Numbered from the stretch's first letter, positions 12,201 through 25,988 are shown. The stretch: DNA of 64,000 nucleotides from Burhinus oedicnemus (GCA_008921705.1 VFFE01005873.1:1-64000); one strand, 5' to 3'. Program-made: numbers and translations. Notes: generated by a model not told the origin, from the letters alone.

Positions 12201-15200
12201 GTTTTAAGGTACATTGCAGTTCTGACCTAATCAGTAGTGTCAAACTTCTTGACCCAACAGTCTCTTGTTTGAGGATCCACTATGACAGAAGTCACTGTAA
12301 CCGTGAGCTTGCCTTCAGCAGAAAGGTTAGAAAACCAACCTTATTTGCGGTAATTCATCTCCATCGCTCAAGATGATTTTCAGTGCCACAAATACTCTGG
12401 GAATATCAAGAGTTCCTGATGTCCATTAATTTCAATGACGTTTCTAATTTAAGCCTGCAGAGAGAGTCCTAAACGACAGTGAGTTACCCAACCACAAGTA
12501 CATGATTTAAGAGCAGATGCAAGGATCTAGCTCTTAGAGGTTTCCTCTCTGTCCTGCCTGACTGGTGAGCTCAAGATATCCTACAGGATACTGGTAGATC
12601 AAGTGCTTCCTGTGGCTGGAATCAAAACATGCCCTAAAAACAGCTTTCCAAAGACCATTCAGTCTAGTTGCCTAATCCTGGCAAAACAGTAATTAATTAA
12701 ACTGTTTTTTCAAGTGATGTTGCTCAAATTTCTGCATGGAGCAGGCAAAAGTTGGGAATTTGTGAGATGTGACAGACTTCAAATGGTGCTCAGTGTAGGC
12801 TTATGTTGCCTAGTGATGCAGAAAAAATACTTTTTGCCATGTACTAGTCCCTATATTCAGTGGTTTTCAACCCTACTGACCTCCTCAGAATAAGCCTGGT
12901 CAAAACTTTTCACAGATGACCCAAGATAATTCAGCAGTGTGGTCAAAACAGAAGAGTTTCCTCAATACACTTCCACAGTTGGCTCAGATCATAGCCCGGC
13001 CCCACGAATGGACACTTGTCCTTCTTCCCTTTCCTCCCCTCTGCCCATTGCCAGCTTCCCTCTCTGTCCCAGTGCTAGCCCAGCTGTGACAAAATGATGC
13101 TGCAGCAATAGATGAGGGGAGATTGAGTGGCAATTTCTCTGGAAGTAGTTCTCCAGAAAGCAGGCGAGCATCTGGCTGCTGGATACCTCCAACCACAGGC
13201 ACACTGGAGCTCTGCACTGCCTCTCAGCCAGAAGTTTCCAGGAGCATGGACAGAGTCAGATGTGCAGTGTGGATGAGTTAAAGTGGGCAGGGAACACAGC
13301 AATCTGCAAGAAGAGGCAGGGCACAGCCAGAGAACAGTGCAGATAAGGAGGGTGCAAGTGATAAGCCAAAGGAGCAACGAGCATTCAGGAACAGGAGGTG
13401 CCAGGACCTCTAGGACACTCTGGAGAAGTTCAAGATCCTTCTAGACCATCCATGACTCAATCCTGAATCACAGTCCTTCCAACTTGATGGACTTGCTCCA
13501 ACCCTCAATTTCACTGTGAAAACCATCTCACTCTGTCCCATTACCTGCTCGACACCTCTAGAAACTCCTTGTGATTTATTCCCTTTTTTCTCTCTCCTCT
13601 TTCCATTTCTGACCCTTCCTTCCAATACCTAGGCTTCCTCCTTCCTTTTCATCAGTGTTATGCCCCTTGAAATGATAGCACCCACAGGCAATATTGTCTA
13701 GACCTTTGCATTTACCTTGTCCTAAATGATTTCCACTTCAGCTGACTTTTACCAGAAAAATATCGCCCTTGGTCTGGGACGGATAGGACAGAGGGTTTGT
13801 GCACAGGGTGGGGGCACATGTCTCAAAATTTTCAGGAAGCAGCAACTGAGGTAAAAATGACCTTGTGAGGTTGACCAGAATCTAGAGCGTGCACATCAGC
13901 TTCTTCCCACCTCACCTCTGGGGATGTGCAGATGGTGCCACCCGGGAACAAAGCCATCGGCAACCCAAAACATAGATGCCATTTCAGAAGGAGGTATAGA
14001 GGATGCTGCATGCCTGCCTAGGGTATCTTCTGACCTTACCCAAAACAACTGGGTAAGCATGTGGTAGGTTCAGTGGCACAGCAGCAGCATCTTCTGGAAA
14101 GTAGCCAAAAAATAACAGGTTTGTGTCCTAGAGTAGACTTTTGGGGGAATATCCAGGGCTCAAAAAGCAAGTACTTGGGGTGATTTTGAGTATTATGACC
14201 AGTCTTCTGCTGCCTGTCCAAAAAGGCATGGGTGTTCTCTAGATCTTACACAATACGAGGTGGATCTCATGGCCCTGGGCATCTCTGTTTAGAAAACAGA
14301 ATCCCAACTTTCACGTTAAAATTAAGACACTTGCATTAAGGTGTCTCCTTGTGAACGGGGTATCAAGCTCCCATGATAGTCAATGGAGACTTAGGGCTCT
14401 AGAACCAGCTGAGATACTCCAGGATATGTGAGATATAGGTAGCCTACAGATGTATCAGATACCTTACAGAGACAACTCAGATGGCCCAATAAATCTATGA
14501 TTAGGCAGCTGAATCCCACCTACTGTGGGTGGCATGGACAGTAGTCCAAAGCAAAGATCAGCTTGAGGAATGAGTGGTGTGGAAGATGGAGGATTACCTG
14601 CACTGGCTAAGAACTTCTTCAGATAGGGAGCAGAGACAGGTCAGGAATACCAGACATTATACGGGATTAGTTTGCATAGCCAGAGACAGCTCCCAAAACA
14701 AAACTGGTCTGGATGTCCTAGCTTTGTGGGGGGCTAGTCCAAAGAAGAGACTAGTGGCATGATGAGATGTATGCTGAAAACATGTCCTTGTCTCTTCTCA
14801 TCCTTGTCCTGCCACTGCGTCCATCCCTCACACCCCACCTCCTCCCACCATGTAGGCAGCTCCTAAACCTTAGGGTCTGGGCACCCACCGGTGGTGTTTT
14901 GCTGCTGTTTGTTAGGCCCCAGCAGACCCCTGCCAGCAGCAATGGAAACTAAATATAAACTGGCTCCGGCTCACAGATTTCATTATCGAGCTCAGAAAAG
15001 GAAACACCTGGAGCAAGGGGAGGAGGGGCTGAGAACGGCCAGCTCTGGTGCTTGCTATACCCGCCCCAGAGCCACTGGCGTTCCCATCACAGCCTCATAA
15101 CAAATAACAAATAGATAGTGTTTTCCATTCCAGTAGCACGTCCCTTCGGAGTCACTGTCCGGCCTCCAGCTGTAATTACTGCAGCAAGAGCTGGCCCACC

Positions 15201-15855
15201 CGCCAGCACCAGGCTGCCTGCAGACTCCTCCACACCAGGCTCTGAAGATGCCATCTCTCTTCTCGGGACTTGGAGAGAGTGAGCGAAAAAGACGCGGTCT
15301 ACCTCCCAACCTTGCATCTTCCACTGGCCAAGATTTCTCTCGCAGGGAAGAGTGATGGCTTGCAAAGGATGGTCCCCCACCCCACTGTCCCCACCACCAC
15401 CCAACGCGTGGCGGTTGCCTCTTCTCCCCTCCCAGCCTCCAGCTCAAGCCACCTCCTCCATCCCCAGCCTCGTCTCATCAAAGGGCTCAGTGTTGTGCCT
15501 CACGCCCCTATTGAGGTCGGCACTACAAATTATCCTTTCATTCCGGCTGTCATCCCCTCGGCACAGCGCAGAAGTCCCTGTCCCCCTGTAAGCGCTCCAA
15601 GTTCAACACCGAAAAAAGATTCGGGTTTTTTTTTCTTTTCTCCCCGTGAAAAAACAGCCCACCTGCTCCGACTTTCATCCCCACCCCATTTTCTGCCCTT
15701 CCTTGGTGTATTGCCTGTTCTTACAGGAAAACATTCACAATAAAAGAGATCGATGGTGGCAGGAGGATAACACAGGAGCCAGCATCCATCCGGACAGCTG
15801 CTCCCGCTCCACAAGCCACCAATAAAGATTTTCTTTTTCCCTCTCCCTTCACATG
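9209..15855. other. non-coding DNA, no gene seen
   Basis: This is unique-looking, moderately AT-rich sequence without exons I can support. The segment at about 14330-14540 has the feel of an ancient, low-copy interspersed repeat (phrases such as TCAATGGAGACTTAGGGC and TTAGGCAGCTGAATCCCACC), but I cannot name a family. From about 14.9 kb the sequence becomes richer in GC and CpG. Confidence 0.55.
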
Positions 15856-15877
15856 CTAATCACCCAGCGGTGATTAG
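15856..15877. promoter_or_regulatory. perfect palindrome with paired TAATC motifs
   Basis: CTAATCACC and GGTGATTAG form a perfect 9-bp inverted repeat separated by four bases (CAGC). Each arm carries TAATC, the core of sites bound by K50-type homeodomains (OTX, PITX, CRX). The surrounding few hundred bases are not repeat-like. I infer a possible enhancer element; the sequence alone cannot prove binding. Confidence 0.35.
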
Positions 15878-18800
15878 AGTTGCAGCCTGACTCCAAGGAA
15901 AAGAAACAGAGGCGAGGGGCCGAGAGGAATTTTTTCAGCACTGAGTAGCAAGGGGCGGGGAGGGGGGGACAACGGGGACAAATTGGGGAAAGGAAAACAA
16001 AACAAAGCAGCAAAAACAAGAAATTGAAGGACTTGAAGGAGCCTCATTCCTTATGGTTGGTCACGTCCATCCCTTTCAGCATTCAATCTCAAAGTGACCG
16101 GGCAAGGGGCCTATTAAAAATCCCTGTTTTCTTATTAGTATTCCACCTTCCCAGCCGGAGGAGGTGGTGAAGGGGGGGGAAAGTGAGATGGGAGCGGGTT
16201 TGGGGAGGGCGCTGGGAAATTCCTGGCATTTTTCTGCCTTTGTGTCTGGGGGCTGAACTGAAAGGGAGGGATGCAGAGCTGCATTAAGCCTCCTGCCCCC
16301 TCCAGCAGAGAAGGGATTGCAGTGGCAGAACTGAGAGCCTTTTTATCCCCTTCCCTAGTCAGCTTCCAAGAAAAAAAACCAACGTACAAATTTAGTGGTT
16401 TTTTTAGGGAGACACAGCTCTCAAGGGAACTCTGAGGTCTCCCTGCCATGTCCCTTGATAACACCAGCTCCTTTTGATCCCCACAGGAAAGCCCAGCTCA
16501 GACCTTCTCCCTACCTCCCTGGGGGCTCAATCCCTTCAGGTTTTTGTCTGGTTTTACTTTATTATTGCCGTCTGATGGGGCTCCCTGGCTCCTCTTTTGA
16601 CGTGATGCTACACTGCTTTGTTTCACTGTCAGATCCCAGCTAGTCGCATTCCTCAGGGCATAACAACAACCACCTTGGGTCAGAGCAAAGCCTGGTCTAA
16701 GCCACCACCGTGTCCCCAAAATAACTAGAGGTGGATAAAGAGGGAGAGTGGGCATGGAGGAATATTCCTAGGGAGTAGTATGAGAACTGAAGTCATAGGT
16801 GACCTCTTCAGGAGCTCCGGCATGAGGATGTCTATCCAAACCATCATGTTCATCAAACCCTGGTAGACCAGTCCTCCACAAATTTTTCTAATCCTTTTTC
16901 AGCTTTATTCATGTTTCTGGTTTCCACAGCATCCTGGGGCAGCAGGAGCCACACCTGAGCTGGGCCCGGCTTTTGTTTGGCTGAGGGATGCCGCCCAGCT
17001 GCGGAGCTACGGGAAGGAGCAAATGCTCCTGCCTCCTCCCGCTCGCCGCCATATCACTCCGGATGTTGTGACCCAGGGGCTGTTCTCCTGCTCCGCTTTC
17101 TGTTCTGCAGACAATGGAGTCCCAGTCTATTCCCTAGGTAGTGCTTACACAGAAGTCGTTCTGGGTCTGTAATTGTTCCTGGTGCTTTTACCTTTTCCAG
17201 TCCTATTGTATCCTGTCGAGGTGGGGGGACCAACATTGTATACACCATGCGAGAGGTCAATGCCCCAGAGATTCACTCAATGCCATGGTTTGGGGTTTTT
17301 TTAACGTTATTCCTTTCTTAAAAACTCTGAACTTCTATTTGACCTTTTTGACTCCGGCTGAGTGCAGTGATGACATTTCACTCAGCTCTTTCCAGGGACA
17401 CAAAGGTGTCACCCTGGGAATGGCTAATTTGGGGCCCATGTATGGTTCAGCTGCCTTTTTTCCATGTGCAGGCTTTTGCTCTTTTCAACATCAAAAGTGG
17501 ACTGTCCCTTTTCCTGCTCACTTCCTGCAGACGAGAAAATCCTTCTGCAGTTTTTCATGTTTTTCAGTTGCATAAATCTCTACTGGTTTTATTATTCGCC
17601 TCCCTTTGCCAGATCACCCCTGAAAAGACTGAGCAGAACAAGACCAGAAGAGGCTGGGCTTACCAGCATCACGTCTCTGCTGGGAAAATCAGGCATGCAT
17701 TCCTGTTCTTTGTTCCCCAGCTTTGAACATTTAATTAATCCACTGCAGCTTGTGAATAACGGCAGTAGGGTAGTCTTCCCAGGAGTTGGATCAGTCCAAT
17801 TAGACTAGATCTGACCCACATGCCATCTCATCCGTATTTTTGACAGAGCCTAGCAAAAGAGGCCAGAAAGCTCACAGTGGCAGGATGGCCTCGCTCTTGA
17901 TGTTCAGCCTACAGCTTTCTGGTGGCCATGAGGGAACATTCCCACAAGAGGCCTTCCTGTAATCTACATGATCCCATGAGAAGATGAACGTGCCTAACAG
18001 CATAAGACACGAGATTGAGACAGTCCCGAGTTCTGCTCAGGTTGACTATCCCTGGGGAACTCCTCTCGCCTTATCCCACCCAGTCTACCTGAAGGACACA
18101 GATCCAGGTCCTTCTCCCCTCCTCCATCCACCTGGCATCAGGAGGGAAAAATGTGTGGGATTTTTGCATCATGAAGAGCTGTGTCCAGATCTGTCACATG
18201 GAAAGAATTACAATGAGCCGATGCATCCACACATCATCTGAGAGCTAAAAATAGGGACCATCCATCTGAAATCACCAAGCCCCACCTCAGCGCACCCATA
18301 GAGTGCCCGGCAGGACGTGAGTTTGCAGCAACACAATGGAAAATGGTGAATGCTAAATATAGGGAAAACTGCTCTTAAGCATGGGTAGGTGGGGTGGAGT
18401 ACGTGCCGTGCCAGTAGCTCGGCTTTTGGCTAGTAAATAGGAGAGGACAACAGCCAAGGAACCAAGGCAGGAAGAACTTCTTTCATCCCTGAATACGTGC
18501 TGTCTTGCGCTTCTGTCTCCTGCCAAGAGTGACCTCAAGGAAACAGGGAGCCTCACCGCCTCCTGCACCTCTCCTTCCCTGCTCTTTTTTCTGCTTTTGA
18601 CTGGTTTGTAAGAGCCAGCTGGCCCCTCTGTTGACCTTGCTCAGAAGGTACACAAGCGCTGTGTAGTGAGATCCACAGAGAATCTCTCATTCATTGACAA
18701 ATCAATGTCTCATATCAAAATCAGAGCTTACTGAAGAGGAAAAACTCTCTGTGAGTGATACACCAGAGGAGGTTTCAAGCTTCCATTTTCTTTCTCATTA

Positions 18801-20070
18801 TTTCCTCTGATTATTCCCTGTGCTGTTTAATGAGGAATGGTTGGTCCTACCCTGCCTGGTGATGTAAAAGCCAGGGAAGCAGATGATTCAGGCTCAGCGA
18901 TGTCACTTCGAAATAGGTAAAGAGAGATTCCAGCTTGGGCTAGTCATCACTGCGGCTTGGTTCTCTGGTTCTCACTCATCTGAGGTTAAGCACTCAAAAA
19001 AGACAGCTAAGTTGGGAACCCACTCACCCAAGTTTGAGGGTGAGTTCAGGCCTCCCGTATTTTGTTTTGTCATCTGTAGAAAATGATCAAGAATGTTTCC
19101 TAGCCTGTTTTCCATGTTTGCTTTCCCGGACTACACGGAGGCTGGAAACTTTGCAGGACTAAATGCTGTTCTGTAATGCCATCACACGCAGACACACCAA
19201 AGACACAGAAAACAGAGTTTGAAGAGGACAAGCAGACTCTTTTCTGCCATAACAGAGAAAGAAGTTTTCTTTGATTCAGTGTGCTGACTATGAAGTTACA
19301 GCATCAACCTCTTCTTTCTTACAGCATCTTGAAAAGCAACATTAAGAGTTAACATTGAGGTTTGTCATCTACCCTGCGACTTCAGTTGCTTTGAAGGAGC
19401 TGAGGCTCTGCCTCCAGGAAAGATTCTCACAGGACAGCAGTTGTTTTCACGTTCCTTGTTTCAGAGAGGTTTTTCCCCATTATATAGCAGGTAATTTCCA
19501 TTTTCTATATGAAACTTTATATACTGACTAAAGGGGTTCCTGGAGTCTAGGTAGAGATTCATTTTGTTCTCAAGATCTCTGAGCCAAAAGAGCTGGAAGT
19601 TCTTGCAATGTTACCTGACTCTTCCCAGTGCTGCAGCACCCTTCTCACCCTTGTGAACTCATTCTGCTCCTTCCACCCTTCCTACTGAGTGCTCCAGAGG
19701 ATCGACATCATCAATGTGGCCACTACACATAAATGGGCAGCCCTGCCTTCATCAGAGTGATTCATTGATCATCTCAATGTTTCGGTCCATTGTCCAGTGG
19801 CTTAGAAATACAGAAATAGAGCAGATGTAAATTTTCTTTGTTGACTTAGAATCCCAAATGTCTCCAAATAACAAGAAAGTTAGTATGCCACTACCTCCTG
19901 GAGCATGAGAGGATAACTATGCCTCATCTACCATTAGCCGCAGAAAAAACCCCACAACCATGCTAATCTCTCTTTGTTCATCCCACCCAGGGCAATGTAG
20001 ACTTCTAAGGCTGGTGGTGTGAGTCATATACAGGGGAACCTCTCCATCTCCACTGACTAGAGAGACCCTG
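15878..20070. other. non-coding DNA, no gene seen
   Basis: Purine-rich and GC-richer sequence (to about 17.1 kb) is followed by ordinary AT-rich sequence. No exon, RNA gene or transposon could be supported. Confidence 0.55.
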
Positions 20071-20420
20071 AATCACAGAATCACAGAGTCACAGAATGGC
20101 AGGTGTTGGAATGGACCATTGGAGATCATCTAGTCCAACCCCGCTGCCAGAGAAGGTTCACCTACAGCAGGTTGCACAGGAACACATCCAGGCGGGTTTT
20201 TAATACCTCCAGAGAAGGAGACTCCACACCCTCTCTGGGCAGCCTGTTCCAGTGCTCTGTCACCCACAAAGTAAAGAAGTTTTTCCACATGTTGAGATGG
20301 AATTTCCTGTGTTCTGGTTTGTGCCCATTGCCCCTTGTCCTTTCTCTGGGCACCACTGAAAAAAAGTCTGGCCCCATGAATGAAGAGACCCTCTTGAAAA
20401 TGGCCAGCTGCTGGTGAACT
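20071..20420 (-). mobile_element. CR1 LINE 3' fragment, minus strand
   Basis: It starts at the left with the CR1 3' tail on the complement (CTGAATCACAGAATCACAGAGTCACAGAATGG), then GATCATCTAGTCCAACCCC and CTCTCTGGGCAGCCTGTTCC. The minus-strand translation shows [18 protein letters not shown] and [16 protein letters not shown], the C-terminal end of CR1 ORF2. It is 5'-truncated at about 20420. The copy is fairly well preserved. Confidence 0.92.
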
Positions 20421-23400
20421 AGGACCTGTAGGGACTTGACAGTGGGACAACGCAGCACTTACTAGTTGGGTATTGACTGAGACTAAGTCTTCTCTTTGAG
20501 ACCAAGAGACTGCAGTATGGGTCCCAGTTCCACGCTGCTCTTGGCAAGTTTGGAATCTAGTTCAAAACACGGAGTAGGTCAACCAGCCAAAGCATAGAAA
20601 GCACTCCTTCTTTGTCTTCTTCTGCCTGATTTGCCAAACCCGTAATCTTGATCAATCATCAGAGCCATGGGATCTCTCCAGCATGGTCACTGCTGGTGGT
20701 GGGTTTAGCTCTGGTTGTTTTCATGCCTGGTGGGAAGGAATTGCAGGTTTTCTTTGAGTGGATATGTCATTTGTTAGCAGGGGAATCAATCACACTCAAC
20801 CAGCTAAAGAGAAGCCAAAGTTGTGCGTGTCCTTTTGTGTCTTTTGCAGATGTTCTCCTAAGTGGACCATAGCTCGCTCACATACAGGATGTAGCGACAT
20901 AATGACAACTTCCTTTGGTCCCAGAAATTTCAGCAAAGCTCTCCCCACAACGGGGGCATTCCCACCATGTTCGTTACAGAGCTGGAGCAGGTCCAGCCCA
21001 GCCCCCTGTTCTTCCCGGAATTTCCTTTTATTGTTAATCTCAACAGTGTGAAATATAGACCTCAGCTGGAGTGTTCTTCTGGACATTCAACTTTCCAACC
21101 AGCAACCCTTTTTCGTGATGTTTATTCCCTTCTCTAGAAGGAGAGATTCAAACTGTGTCTTTGGTTAACTGTTATTTTAACTGACCCAGGAAGAGTACCT
21201 CTGCTTTGCTGTGCCCTACCTTGCACTTGGCACAGAGTTGAATCCTGTAAAACCCTCCGTGTCCCTGCAGTGTCTTCAGATCTTCTGTCCTTCTGCATGC
21301 ATGCACCATTGCACAGGTTGCTTTGTATAAATACATCTCTCAAACGCAGAAACACCAACAAAGCAGCCACATCTTGCACCTTCAGGAGCACGGGATGTCT
21401 TTCTGGTCCCCTCAAGAAATAAAACGTCCATTTGAGATGCCCCAGAGAATCCCCCATGGCTTCCAGTTACTGATCCAAAAGGGCACGTGCCTCTTCTGGT
21501 TACTGGGACACATCTGCCACTGTGGGAGAATGTCCAAAAAAACTGGCAACTTGAATCACACTCCACCTGTAAGTTCTGCCCCAGAAGTGGTTGCATTTCA
21601 ACAGAGGGCAAAGAGGGTGGGTGGTGTTGATGTGATGTGCACCCTTCCAGGTTGCTAGATCCATATGGCGATCCTGATGCAACTACAAGGACCCTGCTGC
21701 AAATGGACACCACTTGTTCTCTCCCAGAGAGAGGAGACCAGGGCACATGTCACAGGTTATTGAACAAAAGTTGTCTTATTTGGTCATTTTCTTCTTTTCT
21801 CTCGCCCCTGGCTCTTAACTCTCCTCCCTTTATTATCTCAGTACAGCTGCAGTCTGTTGCACAGCAGAGCAGGGGTAAGTGGGTGCACGCGTGTGGCTGG
21901 TGCAAGTCTAGGGGTGCATTTGCAGAGCTCCCTCCTTCAGGCTTCTCAACCTCAGAGACAAAATTGACATTTTCAGGACAAAGCAACTCCCCTGACACCG
22001 CAGACTGTGAGCTGAATCTCTCCTCTTGCAGGTAGCAGAGAGCCGAGGTACCCGCTGTACAAAGCAGCGTTGTATCTGCTGTAAAATACCGAGGTAAAAT
22101 GTTGCGAATGCTGCTTAATTCTCCTTTGCGGTGCCTGGGAACAATCACAAAATGCCAGCTCCCCAGGTACCTAATTAGCATCCTTAACCCAGCCAAGAAG
22201 ATGTGGCTTTGTCCTTTGCTGGATCAGGGATGCTCTCCAACACTTGCTTGCACAGCATCTAGCAAAAGACAGCTTTGAATCCATTGGAGCTTTCTTAGAT
22301 CAATCCAAAACACAAGAATGGTAATACGCTTTAGCTCTAATATGTCCCATGTCATTGCCAATGTCCCAGTCTAAAAGAATAATATATTTTTACTGGTACA
22401 AGGCTGTAAGCAGACTTCCTCCAGGCTGGCTTGATCTCAAGTGGGTGAAGTGTTTGCACAAGGTCTCCTGGCAACAATTTCCCAGCGTCTGGGTGGTAGA
22501 TTTGGAAGAGGCTTAAGCTGAATCAACAGCGACCGCACATTTGTGGTGATTTGGGTTAATAACTCCTGCTTAATCTGTCCTAGACCTGAGCACCAGAGAG
22601 AAAGTTAAACCCAATGCACATCGCCAGCACCCATCTGCAGCAGGGAAATGTATCATAAACCTTTCCCGAGGTGCACCCAGGTCAAGCCCTTCACTGGATG
22701 TCCTGGCACCGTGCAGAAGAGAGGTGATGGCAGGACCTTATGTCCTCAAGGTCTTTTCCTTCCCAGCTGCTGGGTGACTCTGAGATGTCTTCTGTTTTGC
22801 AAACACCATACAAAAATGTCACACTGTGGTTGCATTGATGTTGCTGGTACACTCTGTGCTGGAGGTGGGCACATGTACAGACCCACAGGATGGTGAGGGA
22901 CTGGCTGGATTGAGATTTCCCCTGTTATTCTCACCTCGTTTCCCCTTTTCCCCACCACACGCCTTCTCGCAACTGTACTTGGCAAGGTACGTAGCTGCTC
23001 AGCTCTATGCAGGGCAACCATCAGCCCCAAGGAGTGGTGCTGGGTACCTGAATGGTCAGTGGTGTCATGTGTCTGGAAGACAGTGCACCTGAAGAAGATG
23101 GTCCCAGAAGATGACATATAGGATGTCTTGGTGCAAATAGTCTTTGAAGGACTTTGCATGTCACGATATCTGGTCTCAGCAGAAGGAATGCTGATTACAC
23201 CACTATTGAGGTACGATTAGTCCCTATTTTCTCCATTCGCATAAGCAAACTAAATTCAGTGAACCTCTTGCTATTTATTGTGGTGGATTCTGCTGCAGCT
23301 GATACCCATGCTAGAGAGCTTCAGCTCTCTTCTAGTGCAGCATTAAATATTTCAGCCATATGTTGTGATGCAAGCAGGAGTTTTCCTGTCTCCCGTGCAC

Positions 23401-24061
23401 TTGGCCAGCAGGAAAATACAAGATTCGTGTCTCCATTGTTATCACTCCTTTGGCAATGCTGCATTCATCTGAGACAGACTTAATTTCTTCTCCTTCCTCA
23501 GAAAGATGCTGCCCCAGCCAAGAGTCACCAGCTACTATTAAGATCCATGCCAAGGAGTGAGCAACCATGTCTTACTGATGCCATTTAGCTTTGTTGACCA
23601 TTAAATATACCAAATAAAACTGAAACGTGCTGTGATTTGTACTTCTTTCTTAGGCTGCAGGGATTTAAGGGGGTTCTTTGTGCAACCAATGTCCTTCTGT
23701 AATTCCCATTACTGCTGATGAGAATGACGCATTTCCACTAACTGGATGAATGTCCCTTAAATTAATCTTCACTAAAACATGGGAGTAGGGAAATAAAAGG
23801 GATGCAGTGTTTCAATTAGCTTCCAGATTGTTTTTATTATTTTCTTTAAATACAGGAGAGCTTCATATAAAATATATAAAAAACCAAACCATTATTAAGC
23901 AAGAAGAAGAGCAAATGAGTTTATCTGTAAAAAGCTTCAGTTCTTGGAAATAATAACATTTATTATAGCTACTGCATGTTCTTTCTGTAGATCTTAAAAT
24001 CTTCCATAGACCCAGTCCACTACTGTCTTGGTAGTTTTGCTGAGATGCAGGATGCAGTTTT
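20421..24061. other. non-coding DNA, no gene seen
   Basis: No supported exon or RNA gene. Open frames of 100-150 codons (for example near 21276-21746 and 21750-22196, both minus) overlap on both strands, lack domain features and look like chance. Confidence 0.55.
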
Positions 24062-24105
24062 GTCCTGTCATTCCACCCGATTGGGCCAATCTGGCCCAAA
24101 CCACG
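24062..24105 (+). mobile_element. LTR stub, same family as the 8475-9203 LTR
   Basis: The plus strand reads CTGTCATTCCACC, then GATTGGGCCAATCTGGCCCAAACC, and ends ACGACA. This is the reverse complement of the first 40 or so bases of the LTR at 8475, so it is the 3' terminus of a plus-oriented LTR. Similarity is lost upstream of about 24062. It is either a truncated insertion or a related LTR with a different body; the AT-rich 23820-24060 could belong to such a body. Confidence 0.6.
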
Positions 24106-25895
24106 ACAAATTTACAGTTTGCATTGGGAAACTGAGGCACTGGATGAGAACTGGATGTCAAAAACTAAACTGACATCAGTATTAGAAATAAGTCTTAGCA
24201 GTGGGATTCACCTCATCCGGCTGCAATAGGTGACTCATCTGAACTAGCTTGTGTTCCCACCAAAGAAGTAAATTCCCCTTAGAAAAAGCATATTTCTCCC
24301 CTTACTCTACCACAAGCAAATGCAAGCGTAAAGACGGGAGGTGCTGGACGGTGCAGAATTTACACCAGCTCTGCCACGCTGATGTCCCAGAGAGGGGTTT
24401 TGGGGGGAGGAAGCCAACCATGGTGATTCATATCCCAGCAATCCACAGTTTGCACCAGGGGAACCGCTCAAAAGATGAGCTGGGAGCATCAACCCCATAG
24501 TTAACATTGCAGTAGCGGAGGGAGTACAAGTTTTTTGCTGGTACTGAAGGAGGTGGAGGGGTCAACCACTATTCTGGGGCATGAGGTTTCCATTGGAACC
24601 CCTCTTTACTCTTTATTTTTCCATCATGTCTAAAACAGCACAAGGGGAAGCATAAGGACGTGCACTGAAATGCTTGCAATCCAGGACATGACCAGACAGA
24701 GTAGCAAACAGGACTTGCCCAAGGCTACCTGACTCAACCGGACCATTAACCCTCCCGTCCTGACTGCCAGCTCACTGTGACACTCAGCGACCCTCCCTGT
24801 CCCCCATGCACCCCCACAAAGCCCTAACCAGGTCCTAAATCCACCATGATACCAATGGATGCTTCATGGAGTGGGGCCCACAGAGAAAAATCACATACAA
24901 CAAACTCTCCCCCATCCCTTTCCTCTCTCTGGGCTTCGAACGATTCGCCTCATCTCTAATAATTCAATGAGCTTTGTTATGACACGGCAATGCAGTTAAT
25001 GGAGAGTGAAATTGAAGAAGAATGTGTGGAAGTTGCAGCTTTTATCTCTAAAACAAATAGTGAATTCCTCAGGGCGGCTGCAGCCCCAAACAATGATCCA
25101 GGCTGCCGGACCTTCGCAGGTTGCCCTGGTAACTCCCCATCTGTTTCAGGGCAATTCCTTGCCAAAGAGGGTAAAGAAGGAGGTGAAGCCTATGGGGAAG
25201 AGATGCGGAGTTGGTGTTTGGAGAGCAGCGTGCACCCAAGTGGGAGGCAAGGAAGATATTTGAGTCGAAGTGACATGTTGCACCCAATGCCAAGACCCAA
25301 AGGATCATCTTGGGAAATCCTCACAGAATCTAGGAGACTAGGATGCCAAGGAGTTTCCCTGCTCCATCCAGAAGGTCCATTGTCTAGAAAAAGGGAGAAA
25401 TCCACCCCAAATCTATTTTAGAGGTCTCCTGAACTGGTCCTTTCCAGCGCGCAGACCTCTGCAGAAGTTTGTGGGGAGGATGAACAGAAAGGATTTTGGG
25501 GCAGGAGTGATATAATTCTCCATTCACTCTGGGCTTGAAAAAAGAGTTGCCAATTTAGCTGGAGACATGCAGAGCGGCAGGTTTCCACCAGTGCTTATTT
25601 CTAGCAGCGGAAAATGTGTCTAGCTGCTTGCCTGTCCCTCCTAAAGGGCTGTTTGTTTTTCTTTCCTGCATCCCTCCCCCTTCCCTTTTAATACAAACCA
25701 TTACGCAAGCTCTGTATGAAGGACAGCACAAGACAGAAGCAATATGAAACTTCTAGATGTATCTATGAACGCTCCTTAGCCCCAACGGGAAGAGTTTTGC
25801 CTCTCCACGTTGCCCTTTCCAATGCACCTGCCATACAACAGCCATTAATATCCAATGGTGCGGCTCCATACATCCTCTCTGGGACCATGCTTCTT
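24106..25895. other. non-coding DNA, no gene seen
   Basis: Nothing firm. An open frame at 24990-25421 begins in a stretch that reads smoothly (acidic N-terminal peptide), but it is opposed by open frames on the other strand and no splice or promoter context supports it. Confidence 0.5.
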
Positions 25896-25958
25896 GCCAT
25901 GAAGACATCTCCACTTGCTATGAAGACATCTCCACTTGCCATGAAGACATCTCCGGTT
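25896..25958. repeat. three tandem copies of a 21-bp unit
   Basis: Units start at 25896, 25917 and 25938, each close to GCCATGAAGACATCTCCACTT. Units 1 and 2 differ by one base, and unit 3 differs from unit 1 near its end. The third unit continues into the segment that is repeated again at 26766-26814. Confidence 0.9.
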
Positions 25959-25988
25959 CCTGAGATGCCTCCAGGCACCTATATCTAA
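25940..25988. repeat. dispersed repeat, copy A
   Basis: CATGAAGACATCTC, a variable link, then GATGCCTCCAGGCACCTAT recurs at 26766-26814 in the same orientation, about 0.8 kb away. The family is not recognised. Confidence 0.7.

Noticed and set aside
15055..15447. Gly/Trp-rich minus-strand open frame in GC-rich DNA
   Set aside because: Composition follows from GC-rich sequence; plus-strand frames are equally open and Pro/Ser-rich.
24990..25421. Open frame with an acidic, protein-like N-terminus
   Set aside because: No acceptor, donor or promoter context supports it, several overlapping open frames occur on the opposite strand, and no domain is recognisable.
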